In this document: one piece after another, positions 9,481 to 17,836 of the stretch
How positions within the stretch are numbered: position 1 is the stretch's first letter
How the letters are laid out: every line of letters begins with the position of its first letter
Assembly (NCBI RefSeq): GCF_008973485.1
Contig: NZ_CP031223.1
Coordinates: 3,930,001 to 3,994,000 of the forward strand
Direction of reading: 5' to 3'
DNA: 64,000 nt
Origin: Psychrobacillus glaciei
Lineage (GTDB): Bacteria; Bacillota; Bacilli; Bacillales_A; Planococcaceae
Made by a program: the position numbers and the translations under genes
Notes under the pieces: model-generated
Told to the model about the DNA's origin: nothing
Databases searched by the model: none
What the model saw: the letters and a program-made list of their open reading frames with translations, nothing else

Positions 9481-9495
9481 TGAAAATCATTTTCA
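9481..9495. promoter_or_regulatory. Fur box (perfect 7-1-7)
   Basis: TGAAAATCATTTTCA is a perfect 7-1-7 palindrome of the Bacillus Fur type (TGATAATNATTATCA). It is placed to control the minus-strand permease/ATPase/reductase operon and sits between it and the divergent binding-protein gene. Confidence 0.88.
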
Positions 9496-9503
9496 ATTAA
9501 ATA

Positions 9504-9532
9504 TTGACATCCAAATTGAATAATATTAATAT
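9504..9532 (+). promoter_or_regulatory. Sigma-A promoter of the siderophore-binding protein gene
   Basis: TTGACA at 9504-9509, 17-bp spacer, TAATAT at 9527-9532. Transcription would start near 9540, just before the second Fur box. Confidence 0.75.
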
Positions 9533-9543
9533 TAACACTGCCT

Positions 9544-9558
9544 TGAAAATGATTATCA
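9544..9558. promoter_or_regulatory. Fur box over the binding-protein transcription start
   Basis: TGAAAATGATTATCA matches the Fur consensus with one mismatch. It lies immediately downstream of the predicted start of the plus-strand promoter, a position where bound Fur-Fe would block transcription. Confidence 0.85.
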
Positions 9559-9589
9559 TTCACACCTTACATAGGAGGAACAAAATTAA

Positions 9590-10579
9590 ATGAAAAATTT
9601 TAAATTAATTATTACCCTTGTTGCAATCATGAGCATTTTCTTATTAGCTGCATGTGGAAATTCAGAAGATAAAGCTGACGAAAAACAAGGCTCAGACAAC
9701 AAGACTGAAGATACAAGCTATACAGTTGAGCATGCGATGGGACAAACTACTATAAAAGAAACACCTAAAAGAGTAGTCATTTTAACAAATGAAGGTACTG
9801 AAGCTTTATTAGCAATGGGCATTAAACCAGTTGGTGCAGTTAAATCTTGGTTAGGTGATCCATGGTACGACCATATTAAAGATGATATGGAAGGCGTAGA
9901 AGTAGTAGGAACTGAATCAGAAGTAAACTTAGAGAAAATTGCATCATTAAAACCCGATTTAATTATTGGAACTAAAATGCGTCAAGAGGCGGTATACGAT
10001 CAGTTAAGCGCTATTGCTCCAACCGTTTTTTCTGAAACATTAAGAGGAGATTGGCAAGAAAACTTCAAATTATATGCAAAAGCTTTAAACCTTGAAGAAA
10101 AAGGAAATGAAGTATTAGATCAATTTAATACACATTTAGAAGACGTTAAAGCTAAACTTGGTGATAAAGTTAATCAAGAAGTATCCGTTGTACGTTTCAT
10201 GGCTGGAAAATCTCGTATCTATTATACAGACTCCTTCTCTGGTGTTATTTTCAATCAATTAGGATTTAAACGTGCTGCACAGCAAGCAGAGCTATTTACA
10301 GCGGATAACAAACTTGGTAACCTTGCTATTGAAGTAGGGAAAGAAGTTATTCCTAAAATGGATGGAGACGTTCTATTCTACTTCACATATGCACCACAAG
10401 GTGATCCAGCAGCTTTAGATACTGCAAAAGAGTGGACAAATGATCCACTTTGGAAAAACTTGAATGCAGTGAAAACTGGAAATGTTCATGAAGTAAGTGA
10501 CGCTGTTTGGAATACCGCTGGTGGAGTAATTGCAGCTAACTTAATGTTAGATGAAATCCAAGCTATTTTTGAAAAATAA
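9590..10579 (+). CDS. Iron-siderophore ABC transporter substrate-binding lipoprotein
   Basis: 329 aa. Lipoprotein signal peptide with lipobox LLAAC (Cys near residue 22), then a short Asp/Lys/Gln-rich linker and a periplasmic-binding-protein type III (helical backbone) domain: TPKRVVILTNEGTEALLAMG, LEKIASLKPDLIIG, and WNTAGGVIAANLMLDEI at the end. It would capture a ferric siderophore outside the membrane and deliver it to the divergently encoded FecCD/FecE transporter. AGGAGG lies 8-9 bases before the ATG. Siderophore type (catecholate or hydroxamate) is not decidable. Confidence 0.93.
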   Translation: MKNFKLIITLVAIMSIFLLAACGNSEDKADEKQGSDNKTEDTSYTVEHAMGQTTIKETPKRVVILTNEGTEALLAMGIKPVGAVKSWLGDPWYDHIKDDMEGVEVVGTESEVNLEKIASLKPDLIIGTKMRQEAVYDQLSAIAPTVFSETLRGDWQENFKLYAKALNLEEKGNEVLDQFNTHLEDVKAKLGDKVNQEVSVVRFMAGKSRIYYTDSFSGVIFNQLGFKRAAQQAELFTADNKLGNLAIEVGKEVIPKMDGDVLFYFTYAPQGDPAALDTAKEWTNDPLWKNLNAVKTGNVHEVSDAVWNTAGGVIAANLMLDEIQAIFEK

Positions 10580-10589
10580 ACTATACATC

Positions 10590-10630
10590 AAAAAAGATCC
10601 CCTTTCTATTTGGACAGGGGATCTTTTTTT
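10590..10630 (+). terminator. Rho-independent terminator after the binding-protein gene
   Basis: AAAAAAGATCCCCT (10590-10603) pairs with AGGGGATCTTTTTT (10616-10629), a 14-bp stem ending in a T-run. It also serves the convergent gene because the A-run gives a T-tail on the other strand. Confidence 0.93.
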
Positions 10631-10645
10631 AGTTTTGTTGCTCTA

Positions 10646-11536
10646 CTATTCTATTTTCTTGTGTCGGTTTAATTGCTGCATTAAAAACATGAAAACCCCT
10701 AGCAATACAAGGATACCACCTATAATTTGCCAACCAACAAGGCGCTCTCCTAGGAAGATAGCTGCTAAAATGGTTGCGCCTACTGGTTCACCTAAAATAC
10801 TCATAGATATAGTCGTGGCATTCACATAATTCATTAACCAATTATTAATGACATGTGAAATTGTCGGTACTACTGCTAGCAAAATAAAAATGCCCCATTC
10901 TTTTGAATCATATCCCCCTAAGTTAACTTGAGTTGATATATTATAGACAATCAATGCAATCGATGCAAATCCAAATACACAAAAACTATAAATCCAATGG
11001 GATACTTTTTTGACTACTTTTTGTCCAATAAGTAAATAGCCAACGACTACAATCACACTTAGAAAGGAAAGAATATCGCCTACTATGGCACTCTTATTTA
11101 ACCCAAAATCGCCCCAACCTACCATAACTGCTCCCAAGACAGCTATTCCCATCGTCATTAACGCCGTTTTAGTTGTTCGCTCTTTAAATAGAATAGCTCC
11201 ACCAATTAAAGAAACAATTGGCTGCAAAGCAAGAATAATCGTTGAACTTGCAACTGTTGTTAATTTCAATGAACCAAACCAAAGAGCAAAATGCAAAGCC
11301 AAAAATAAACCCGATAAGCACAATAAAAGCCATTCTTTACTTGTTAATTTTTGAAATTCTCTTCTTTTAAACCATACGATCGGTAATAACAATAAGGATG
11401 CTAATACCATGCGGTACATACTTAAAATAGTTGCTGGTGCACTCGACCATTTCACAAAAATGGCCGCAAAAGATATTGCAACAATAGAAATAATTAATGG
11501 CAATATGATTGATTTAGATGTATTTCCTTGACTCAC
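10646..11536 (-). CDS. DMT superfamily (EamA) transporter
   Basis: 296 aa from a GTG at 11536 (a TTG at 11557 is possible). Ten hydrophobic segments in two EamA halves; GxxxAxxF-type pattern IVAISFAAIFVKWS in TM1 and SGLFLALHFALWF in the third segment; second half ends SILGEPVGATILAAIFLGE, the usual EamA signature, and a basic tail. The family exports or imports small metabolites or amino acids; substrate unknown. It stands alone between a terminator and a CorA-like gene. Confidence 0.88.
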   Translation of the reverse strand: MSQGNTSKSIILPLIISIVAISFAAIFVKWSSAPATILSMYRMVLASLLLLPIVWFKRREFQKLTSKEWLLLCLSGLFLALHFALWFGSLKLTTVASSTIILALQPIVSLIGGAILFKERTTKTALMTMGIAVLGAVMVGWGDFGLNKSAIVGDILSFLSVIVVVGYLLIGQKVVKKVSHWIYSFCVFGFASIALIVYNISTQVNLGGYDSKEWGIFILLAVVPTISHVINNWLMNYVNATTISMSILGEPVGATILAAIFLGERLVGWQIIGGILVLLGVFMFLMQQLNRHKKIE

Positions 11537-11614
11537 TTTTTTACCCCATTCTCGCAACTCGTTCTATTTATAATTACTTCTATAAATATAATCGATAACC
11601 AAGAGAATAAAAAG

Positions 11615-13063
11615 CTATTTTAATCGACGTCTTTGCCATTTTCTATATTTCTCCCATATTAGCTTTCCACCGGTTGATGCAAGTAAAATAACAGACAGTG
11701 CAATGCCTGATAATGCTGTTATAAGTGAAATCCACTCAAAAAAGGAATAATGCGATACTTTTGACCAATCCGTTTTTCCTTTCCAGTCATCGATTGCTAA
11801 GTTCATACCATAGATTCCAGAGATTACTGTATAAACAGTTAACATAAATAACAACATATTTTGTCTTTTAATGGTTTGTTTTTCTTGCACACGAAAAAGA
11901 TCGTCCACTGTTCTTTTCACTTCTTCAAACAAATAATTTATGTTAAATGTATCACGTAATATATGTGTAAACTCTTTCCCTTCTGTTCGTGAAGATACCT
12001 CATTAAAATAGTATCCTGAATCAAACTTGGATATTAATGCGATAAGTTCCTCCACAAATACCTTATCCTTCGCCCAATTTACATCACTATGTTCAAAGGA
12101 TAGCTTAAAAAACATTATTTTATAATAATAATGTAGTAATAAGTTATAATAGTGAGTACTCATAAATTGGGATATTTCTCTCTTTAATTGTTCTTGTTTT
12201 TTGATGGAAACTGTCGTTTGTGTATGCTGAGAAGTTATTGTATATGTAAATGGTGCCCATCTATCATGAACTCGATTTTCTATATAACGTTCAATATATT
12301 CCTGATTTGTACTAGACATAAAATCTTGCCCCTCAGAATTTTTTCCGTCTAATTGTCCCATTCTATATAATTGATCTTTTGTAATTGTTTGGTTCTCAGC
12401 GGCTATTAAGAACGCAGAAGTTAACATGCGCTCATCTTCAAAGAAAGGCAGACTACCATAATACCCTTCCATTTTTTTGTTTTGTATTATAAAAGGCTTT
12501 AAAGGGTAGCATAGATAATCTAAAACGAGTTCACTCGTCGTACTAAATAACCTTTTCTGTTGAAAAGTTCTCCCGCCAATTTCTTCTTCTAATTTAGGTT
12601 GTAAGACCCGAAAATGACTCATAAAATCTAATACGTTTGTTAGAGTTTCTTGTGGTTTATCCATTTCTGTACGAATGGTTACAATACCAACACCAAAAGG
12701 ACATAATATGATGTCCACACTGTTTACTAAAAAGTGTATTTCATTGTCGTTCACTTCAAATAAAAACTGTTCTTTTACTTCCTTTGAGTAGCGTAAAAAA
12801 CCCCTCTCTTTAGTAGAAATCGGAAATAGTTTATCTTCAATAAATGGCAAAAAGAACTGGTCTAATTCTTTATGATTTATTTTAATACCCTCGCCATAAT
12901 AAAGGTCTTGGAGACGCCCCTTTTTTAAATCAAAAAATTCGTACTTCGATTCTTCTAATCTTTTTAAAAGATTTAGGCGCTCTTTTTCACGAAAAGAAAA
13001 AGGAAATAAATACGTCATATAAGCCCGAGTTATATCAAGTTGTTTTATTTCTGTTTTTTCCAC
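11615..13063 (-). CDS. CorA-like (2-TM-GxN) membrane protein
   Basis: 482 aa from a GTG at 13063 with AAGGGTG 8 bases before; a GTG three codons earlier is too close to that site. A long soluble N-terminal part (about 395 residues) rich in charged residues is followed by two membrane segments near residues 400-425 and 445-470. The first ends VISGIYGMNLA, containing the GMN selectivity motif of CorA-type Mg2+ channels, and the chain ends in a basic stretch. The cytosolic part is longer than in standard CorA (about 310-320 aa in total) and I recognise no domain in it. Divalent-cation transport is inferred only from topology and GMN. Confidence 0.65.
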   Translation of the reverse strand: MEKTEIKQLDITRAYMTYLFPFSFREKERLNLLKRLEESKYEFFDLKKGRLQDLYYGEGIKINHKELDQFFLPFIEDKLFPISTKERGFLRYSKEVKEQFLFEVNDNEIHFLVNSVDIILCPFGVGIVTIRTEMDKPQETLTNVLDFMSHFRVLQPKLEEEIGGRTFQQKRLFSTTSELVLDYLCYPLKPFIIQNKKMEGYYGSLPFFEDERMLTSAFLIAAENQTITKDQLYRMGQLDGKNSEGQDFMSSTNQEYIERYIENRVHDRWAPFTYTITSQHTQTTVSIKKQEQLKREISQFMSTHYYNLLLHYYYKIMFFKLSFEHSDVNWAKDKVFVEELIALISKFDSGYYFNEVSSRTEGKEFTHILRDTFNINYLFEEVKRTVDDLFRVQEKQTIKRQNMLLFMLTVYTVISGIYGMNLAIDDWKGKTDWSKVSHYSFFEWISLITALSGIALSVILLASTGGKLIWEKYRKWQRRRLK

Positions 13064-13180
13064 GATATACACACCCTTTTTTAACTTAAGTTTATTAGTT
13101 ATACCTCCATGTTTAAATATCTAAACAAAATGCAGTTCTCCCACATAATCTCTATTAGGAAAAACTGCATTAAGCTAATG

Positions 13181-13366
13181 CTATTTTAAGTTGGTTTGGT
13201 TATTTTTTTGGTTGTTACGATTGGCATTACGGTTATTTTGGTTATTGTTTTTATTTTGTTCATTGGACTTTTGATTATTTGAATTTTCAAGGTTCAAGTC
13301 CTCACCGAACTCAGCTTGATTGTAATTATTAGGTTTATTATTAGTACGGTTATTGTTGTTACCCAT
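13181..13366 (-). CDS. Small Asn-rich protein, possible spore protein
   Basis: 61 aa, very rich in Asn (about 40 percent), with Gln and Lys and no hydrophobic core, so probably disordered. An excellent GAGGAGGTG lies 7 bases before the ATG. Residues 18-24 (QAEFGED) resemble the TEFASE-type cleavage site that the GPR protease recognises in gamma-type SASPs. A gamma-SASP-like gene lies about 500 bp upstream on the same strand. Function unknown; a spore-coat or SASP-like storage protein is the best guess. Confidence 0.7.
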   Translation of the reverse strand: MGNNNNRTNNKPNNYNQAEFGEDLNLENSNNQKSNEQNKNNNQNNRNANRNNQKNNQTNLK

Positions 13367-13426
13367 GACTACTCACCTCCTCGACCATATTAGATTGGTC
13401 TTGAAAGAAAGAATTATACTTATTAT

Positions 13427-13846
13427 TTACTCTGATTTTCCTTCCTTTGAAATCTTGTCTAAATCTACTTCTTCCGCAAAATCAGTTTGTAAATTAGTTT
13501 GTTGATAATAACTTCGTTTATGCTTAGGATTAGTAATTTGAGCTTCAAAAATATGTCCTTCCATAAATCGATGGAGATACAATTCCCCTATTATAAGAAT
13601 TAGAGCAGATATAAAGGAAGCTGTTTCTATAACAATTGGCATTCGTAGTGTATTGCCCGTCACTCAAATTACTGCTGTTGCTAGCAAGAGATCACTCATC
13701 GCAGCTAAAGTATTACCAACCCTAGGTAAGATAAACACATCGCCAACATACCCAATAACGGTTAATACTACACGAGTGATGAATACATCCATAAAGTTGA
13801 CTGCATAAAATATTCCTAATATAATCCCTAACACTGCTGTATTCAT
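13427..13846 (-). pseudogene. Decayed small membrane protein gene with in-frame TGA
   Basis: A single frame runs from ATG 13846 to a stop at 13427 but is broken by a TGA at 13664-13666 after residue 60. The first part is two hydrophobic segments (MNTAVLGIILGIFYAVNFMD...), and the second continues at once in the same frame with another membrane segment (FISALILIIGELYLHR) and a hydrophilic tail. Neither the first ATG nor any start just after the TGA has a ribosome binding site. This fits a nonsense-mutated remnant of a roughly 139-codon gene. The tail TDFAEEV is again reminiscent of a GPR-type site. Confidence 0.5.
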
Positions 13847-13878
13847 TATTAATTTTATAAGAAAAGATTTTATATAGA

Positions 13879-14061
13879 TTATCTTTTATCACATTCCTGA
13901 TTAACTGAATGAATGGTTTTTAAGGTTTTATCATTATTTACAGTTTGCTTAGCAAACCATTCATTTAATTCGTTATAAGTCATCCCAGAGTTTGCATTTT
14001 GTCTTTTTACTTCATCAATATTTGTACCAACAATTGTGAATTTATCTTGGTTATTTTCCAA
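13879..14061 (-). CDS. Small protein with gamma-type SASP-like motif
   Basis: 60 aa from a TTG at 14061 with AAGGAG 9 bases upstream. Residues 12-26 (GTNIDEVKRQNANSG) closely match the gamma-type small acid-soluble spore protein repeat (TNVQ-VK-QNA-S), followed by a longer polar tail with YNELNEWFAKQ. Gamma-SASPs are amino-acid stores made in the forespore and degraded on germination. The protein has only one repeat, and no full GPR site is seen, so this may be a divergent relative. Confidence 0.65.
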   Translation of the reverse strand: MENNQDKFTIVGTNIDEVKRQNANSGMTYNELNEWFAKQTVNNDKTLKTIHSVNQECDKR

Positions 14062-14270
14062 TTATATTATCTCCTTTTTGTTGTTTAGGTTGACCTAATT
14101 AATAATGGTCATACATATAAAAATAAAAGCAATCATTTCTCTAGTAACGAGTTTTCTTTGTGCGAGAAGGGAGCAGATGAGCGTTAAGCAGAAAACTGCG
14201 CAACTAAAATACTTCGAAGACAGGATTTTTCTTCTCCAATTTTATGTACTTTTTTATCTCTTTAAAAAAT
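14062..14270. other. Intergenic stretch without recognised gene
   Basis: About 210 bp, AT-rich, upstream of the TTG-start SASP-like gene. It should hold that gene's promoter on the minus strand; no clear sigma-A or sigma-G box could be fixed by eye. No repeat or coding signal was seen. Confidence 0.5.
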
Positions 14271-14305
14271 AAAAAGCGAATAGAAATATTCTCTACTCGC
14301 TTTTT
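14271..14305 (-). terminator. Terminator after the HTH/F1-beta-like gene
   Basis: On the minus strand AAAAAGCGA (from 14305) pairs with TCGCTTTTT (to 14271), then more T-rich sequence. It begins 5 bp after the stop of the gene at 14311. Confidence 0.85.
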
Positions 14306-14310
14306 ACTTA

Positions 14311-15363
14311 TTATGCTAAACTTCCAGTGTACTTTAACTCTTCTATTGATAAATGATCTGCTTTACCATCTAAAATAGCCTCAACATCCGTTAGTGTTTG
14401 GGACATTAATACCACTTTTCCTTCTTGACCCGTAAATGATTCTGCAACAAAAAAGGCTTGTGTAAAGAAGGCCTCTAATCGTTCTCCTCGATTGTATGTT
14501 TCCTTCTCGGCGTCGGGAATTTTTTTCATACCATGAACAACTACTATTGAACGTAATTCTCTATATCTACGTAGCAGCTTCTGCGCACGCTGTCTTAAAT
14601 TGAAGTGACGTTGATCTAAGTCTACACCTTCAATAATAGATGATGTAGAGTAAATTGGGTGAACCGCTGGGAATAAATGACGTGTAGAGAGGTCCGCATC
14701 CAACTGCCAAACGGTTTCTAGAGGACCATAAGGCATATCTTCATCCACTACTTCACCGGAAAGATCTAACAGTATCGTCGTGATATTATCCATACTTTCT
14801 GACACTAATTTTTCTTGTAAATCTAACAACTCGCCAGACACCATATAACTCTTATCCGTGATAAAAATGATATCCCCAGATAGCTGGGACAATTTCACAA
14901 ACGTTTCGTTAACTGACTTTGTTACATAGTCTGCTAATTCTGTCGTTCCATCTAACTCACTATACTCAGTTGTTGGTAATAAAAAGACTGTCGTGTAATC
15001 AGTATCTTTAAATCGATGCATTAGTTCAGCAAGAATAACCAGTTGCCCCATACCCGGACGAGCAACTATTCCAGTCGTCCCTCCTTTTACTAGTGGTGCA
15101 AAGAAATCCAACGTTTTAATTTGCGTTTCAATCATATTCAACTTCTCCCCTCGTATGATTAATTCATCCACCGTACAATTCGCAAGCGTCGCAAGACCAA
15201 CAAGTGTTTTTACTTCCGCTTTTCCTAAATCAATTTTCCCCGTGCATAAATTAGATACTGTTGCTGGACGAATCCCAATCGATTTAGCTGCGGTCGTTAA
15301 ATTTGGTACCTTTCTTCTCAGTAAAGCTACATTCAGTCTAATTTCATCCAAGTCACTCACCAT
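14311..15363 (-). CDS. XRE-type HTH fused to an ATP-synthase beta-like domain with degenerate P-loop
   Basis: 350 aa. Residues 10-72 form an XRE/Cro-like helix-turn-helix (LTTAAKSIGIRPATVSNLCT, then VDELI). Residues 78-350 align by eye with the nucleotide-binding and C-terminal domains of F1-ATPase beta: IKTLDFFAPLVKGGTTG for IKVVDLLAPYIKGGKIG, LFPAVHPIYSTSS for IYPAVDPLASTSR, RYREL..I...GM for RYKEL..I..LGM, FFVAESFTGQEGK for FHVAEQFTGQKGS and EAILDGKADHL. The Walker A loop GGAGVGKT is replaced by ARPGMGQL (101-108), losing Lys and Thr; the GERTREG catalytic Glu region is absent, about 60-70 central residues are missing, and the adenine-stacking Tyr is Phe231. It therefore should not be a working ATPase; a nucleotide- or energy-sensing DNA-binding regulator is my inference. 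Monocistronic, own terminator. Start codon ATG or the following GTG. Confidence 0.85.
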   Translation of the reverse strand: MVSDLDEIRLNVALLRRKVPNLTTAAKSIGIRPATVSNLCTGKIDLGKAEVKTLVGLATLANCTVDELIIRGEKLNMIETQIKTLDFFAPLVKGGTTGIVARPGMGQLVILAELMHRFKDTDYTTVFLLPTTEYSELDGTTELADYVTKSVNETFVKLSQLSGDIIFITDKSYMVSGELLDLQEKLVSESMDNITTILLDLSGEVVDEDMPYGPLETVWQLDADLSTRHLFPAVHPIYSTSSIIEGVDLDQRHFNLRQRAQKLLRRYRELRSIVVVHGMKKIPDAEKETYNRGERLEAFFTQAFFVAESFTGQEGKVVLMSQTLTDVEAILDGKADHLSIEELKYTGSLA

Positions 15364-16004
15364 CCTTACTTTTAATAGTAATTTATTTTACTTTTAAATG
15401 CAATGATTATTTCTTTTAAACGTAAAAATATTTACTCTGTAGAATATAAGCGCAAATAAAAAGCACTCGATACATACACAATCTGGAATTGTAAATGAAG
15501 CGAGTGCTCTATATATCAATTATTTCTTTATTGTGCTGAGTGATTTATTTAATAAATACATCACTTTTTCATTAAATTACGTGGATGCTATTCGAATCAC
15601 CTTCATAAGTAAACTTAACTACTATCCTCTAGTAATAGCACAGAGAATCGTTGATGTTCATAGATAATTCCATAAAATCCATATAAAAAACTTCATTGTC
15701 AGACTAATTCATTAATGATATAGTTATTTTGTCCAGTATTTGCTTATATTCGAAGTTCAAAATTGATAAAAAAGTAACAACTTTTGAGAATGTTCACTCT
15801 AAACTAATGATGCATTTATGTAACTCTTCTCCTCATATAGCTTGACTTACTCAGGAAATTAGCGAATAGATTCAAAAATCAGTAGTTTAAAGTAAACTTC
15901 GTTAGTCACTACATATCTAACAAGCTTCAAATAGTTCTGAATAAAAATTCGTTAGACCTTCTGTAAAGTTTGAAATTACATATAATAATAGGTGGGTGTC
16001 ATTA
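15364..16004. other. Large intergenic region upstream of divergent genes
   Basis: 641 bp, AT-rich. It contains a minus-strand terminator (15462-15508) that belongs to no visible gene, so an unannotated transcript may end there. On the minus strand around 15620-15700 a 25-codon stretch reading YGFYGIIYEHQRFSVLL is open but has a stop just upstream and no start, possibly a gene remnant. The remainder shows no coding signal. Confidence 0.5.
15462..15508 (-). terminator. Orphan rho-independent terminator
   Basis: On the minus strand AGCACTCG (from 15508) pairs with CGAGTGCT (to 15462), with an inner ACAAT/ATTGT stem, followed by TTTTTATTT. No gene ends just upstream; the next gene on that strand would start beyond the chemoreceptor gene. 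Confidence 0.75.
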
Positions 16005-17720
16005 ATGAAATGGATTAAAAATTTGAGGATCACAAAAAAGATGTTGCTACTAACTTCCATTACAACTTTAAGTTTATTAATTATTGGAGGTATTAGTCTT
16101 TGGCAAATATCCAAACTAAGTAATAACATAGAAAGCGTATATCATTGGAATGTAGTTCCAATTGAAATCGTATCTAACATGAAATCGAGTCAGCAAAATG
16201 TTAATGCATCGGTTTTAGAGTTAATCATTTCTAAGGATAATACAAAAAAGCAGGAGTTACTTTCGAAGATAAATACAGAGCAACAAGAAATTGATCAATT
16301 TAGAGGACAATATAATGCGAATATCCCTGTAGTCATACAAATGTTCGATACATACGACGGTCTACGGAAAGATTATCAAAATCGATTAAATAATATCATT
16401 GAATTAACAAAACAAAATAAAAGCGCAGAAGCTTATGAAATTTACTTAAAACAATTAGAGCCAATTGCTATTAAATTAATTGATGTAAATTCGCAACTTA
16501 TTGAGTTCAATAGTAAGTATGCAGAGGACTTCTATAAATCAAACAAAGATGAAGCTTTAGCTTCTATTACCTTACTTGTTTCCATTATTGCCATTGCTAT
16601 TTTAGTATCTGTTTTAATTAGTTGGGTAATTACAAAGTTAATCATTCGTCCTGTCAATGAAATGAAATTATTAATGCTGGAAGCGGAAAATGGGGATTTA
16701 ACTGTCCAGAGCAAATATCAATCGAAAGATGAAATAGGTGTTCTTGCTCTCTCATTTAATGAAATGCTATTTCATTTAAAAGAATTGATTAAACAGGTAC
16801 GTGAATCTTCTGAGCAAGTTGCCGCTTCTTCAGAGGAGCTTATGGCAAGTGCAGAGCAAACAAATCATGCTGCAGAGCATATTGCAGAGTCTAGTATGGA
16901 ATTAGCAACGGGATCTGACAGTTCTTTGAAGGGAACAGAAGATGCTTCTCTATCTGTAAAAGAGATGGAAGCTAATATTATGAATATTTCAGAGTCAATT
17001 TCCAATGTCTCTAGCAATTCTAAAGTCACTTCTTTAGAATCAGAAAAAGGAAATGAAGCCATTAAAAATACGATTCTACAAATGAATACTGTAAATGAAT
17101 CCGTTCTTCGTTCCGCTAATATTATTAAATCATTAGGAGTTCGCTCAGGAGAAATTGAAAAAATTGTGGGAGTTATATCGGATATATCGGAACAAACAAA
17201 TTTATTGGCGCTAAATGCAGCAATTGAGGCCGCACGTGCTGGTGAACACGGTAAAGGATTTGCTGTAGTAGCAGATGAAGTTAGAAAATTAGCAGAAGAA
17301 TCGAGAAAATCAGCTGATCATATCACTTCCTTAATCCGCGATATTCAAGGAAACACTAATAGCGCTGTGAGTTCAATGGAAAAATGTACGGAAGATGTCG
17401 AAACAGGCATGTTGTTGGTCAATAATACAGGTGAATCATTTGAAAAAATTTATCATTCAGCTAGTGAAGTTTCTAAGCAAATGGAAGAAGTGTCTGCTTC
17501 CATTGGAAGTATTACCGAAAATGCGAAATCACTTGCATTTCATATTACGGAAGTATCCAACAACGCAGAAAAAGCTGTTTTAAACACGCAAAACGTCGCT
17601 TCAAGTGCAGAAGAACAACTAGCTACAATGGAGGAAATTTCAGCATCCTCGGACAACTTGGCAAATATGGCCGAGGAACTACAAAAAATGGTTATCTCAT
17701 TTAAGGTAACAAAAGACTAG
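16005..17720 (+). CDS. Methyl-accepting chemotaxis protein
   Basis: 571 aa from ATG 16005 (GGTGGG 8 bases upstream). TM1 at about 16-36, a four-helix-bundle-type sensor region (38-190), TM2 near 190-212, HAMP (212-265), then a long coiled-coil signalling domain with the hairpin tip [20 protein letters not shown] and the following [18 protein letters not shown]. It would sense an extracellular ligand and drive CheA/CheW at the cell pole. Methylation sites are likely in the flanking coiled coils. No chemotaxis neighbours; ligand unknown. Confidence 0.95.
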   Translation: MKWIKNLRITKKMLLLTSITTLSLLIIGGISLWQISKLSNNIESVYHWNVVPIEIVSNMKSSQQNVNASVLELIISKDNTKKQELLSKINTEQQEIDQFRGQYNANIPVVIQMFDTYDGLRKDYQNRLNNIIELTKQNKSAEAYEIYLKQLEPIAIKLIDVNSQLIEFNSKYAEDFYKSNKDEALASITLLVSIIAIAILVSVLISWVITKLIIRPVNEMKLLMLEAENGDLTVQSKYQSKDEIGVLALSFNEMLFHLKELIKQVRESSEQVAASSEELMASAEQTNHAAEHIAESSMELATGSDSSLKGTEDASLSVKEMEANIMNISESISNVSSNSKVTSLESEKGNEAIKNTILQMNTVNESVLRSANIIKSLGVRSGEIEKIVGVISDISEQTNLLALNAAIEAARAGEHGKGFAVVADEVRKLAEESRKSADHITSLIRDIQGNTNSAVSSMEKCTEDVETGMLLVNNTGESFEKIYHSASEVSKQMEEVSASIGSITENAKSLAFHITEVSNNAEKAVLNTQNVASSAEEQLATMEEISASSDNLANMAEELQKMVISFKVTKD

Positions 17721-17795
17721 TACAGTTGAAAAAGGAACATTAAAATCCTAAACTACTCGTACCTAACACAAAACTCACGACACCTTGATTTATTT

Positions 17796-17836
17796 AAAAC
17801 GAACTCCTAATCCTATTGGATGGGAGTTCGTTTTTT
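17796..17836. terminator. Bidirectional terminator between convergent genes
   Basis: AAAACGAACTCC (17796-17807) pairs with GGGAGTTCGTTTT (17822-17834), followed by a T-run on the plus strand and preceded by an A-run that serves the minus strand. Confidence 0.9.

Noticed and set aside
13661-13669. TGA as a selenocysteine or readthrough codon
   Set aside because: No SECIS-like hairpin is evident after it, no selenoprotein family is recognised and the upstream ATG lacks a ribosome binding site; decay is simpler.
14141-14220. Second copy of a GC-rich Bacillales repeat
   Set aside because: Only vague resemblance to the 3660-3745 patch and normal base composition.
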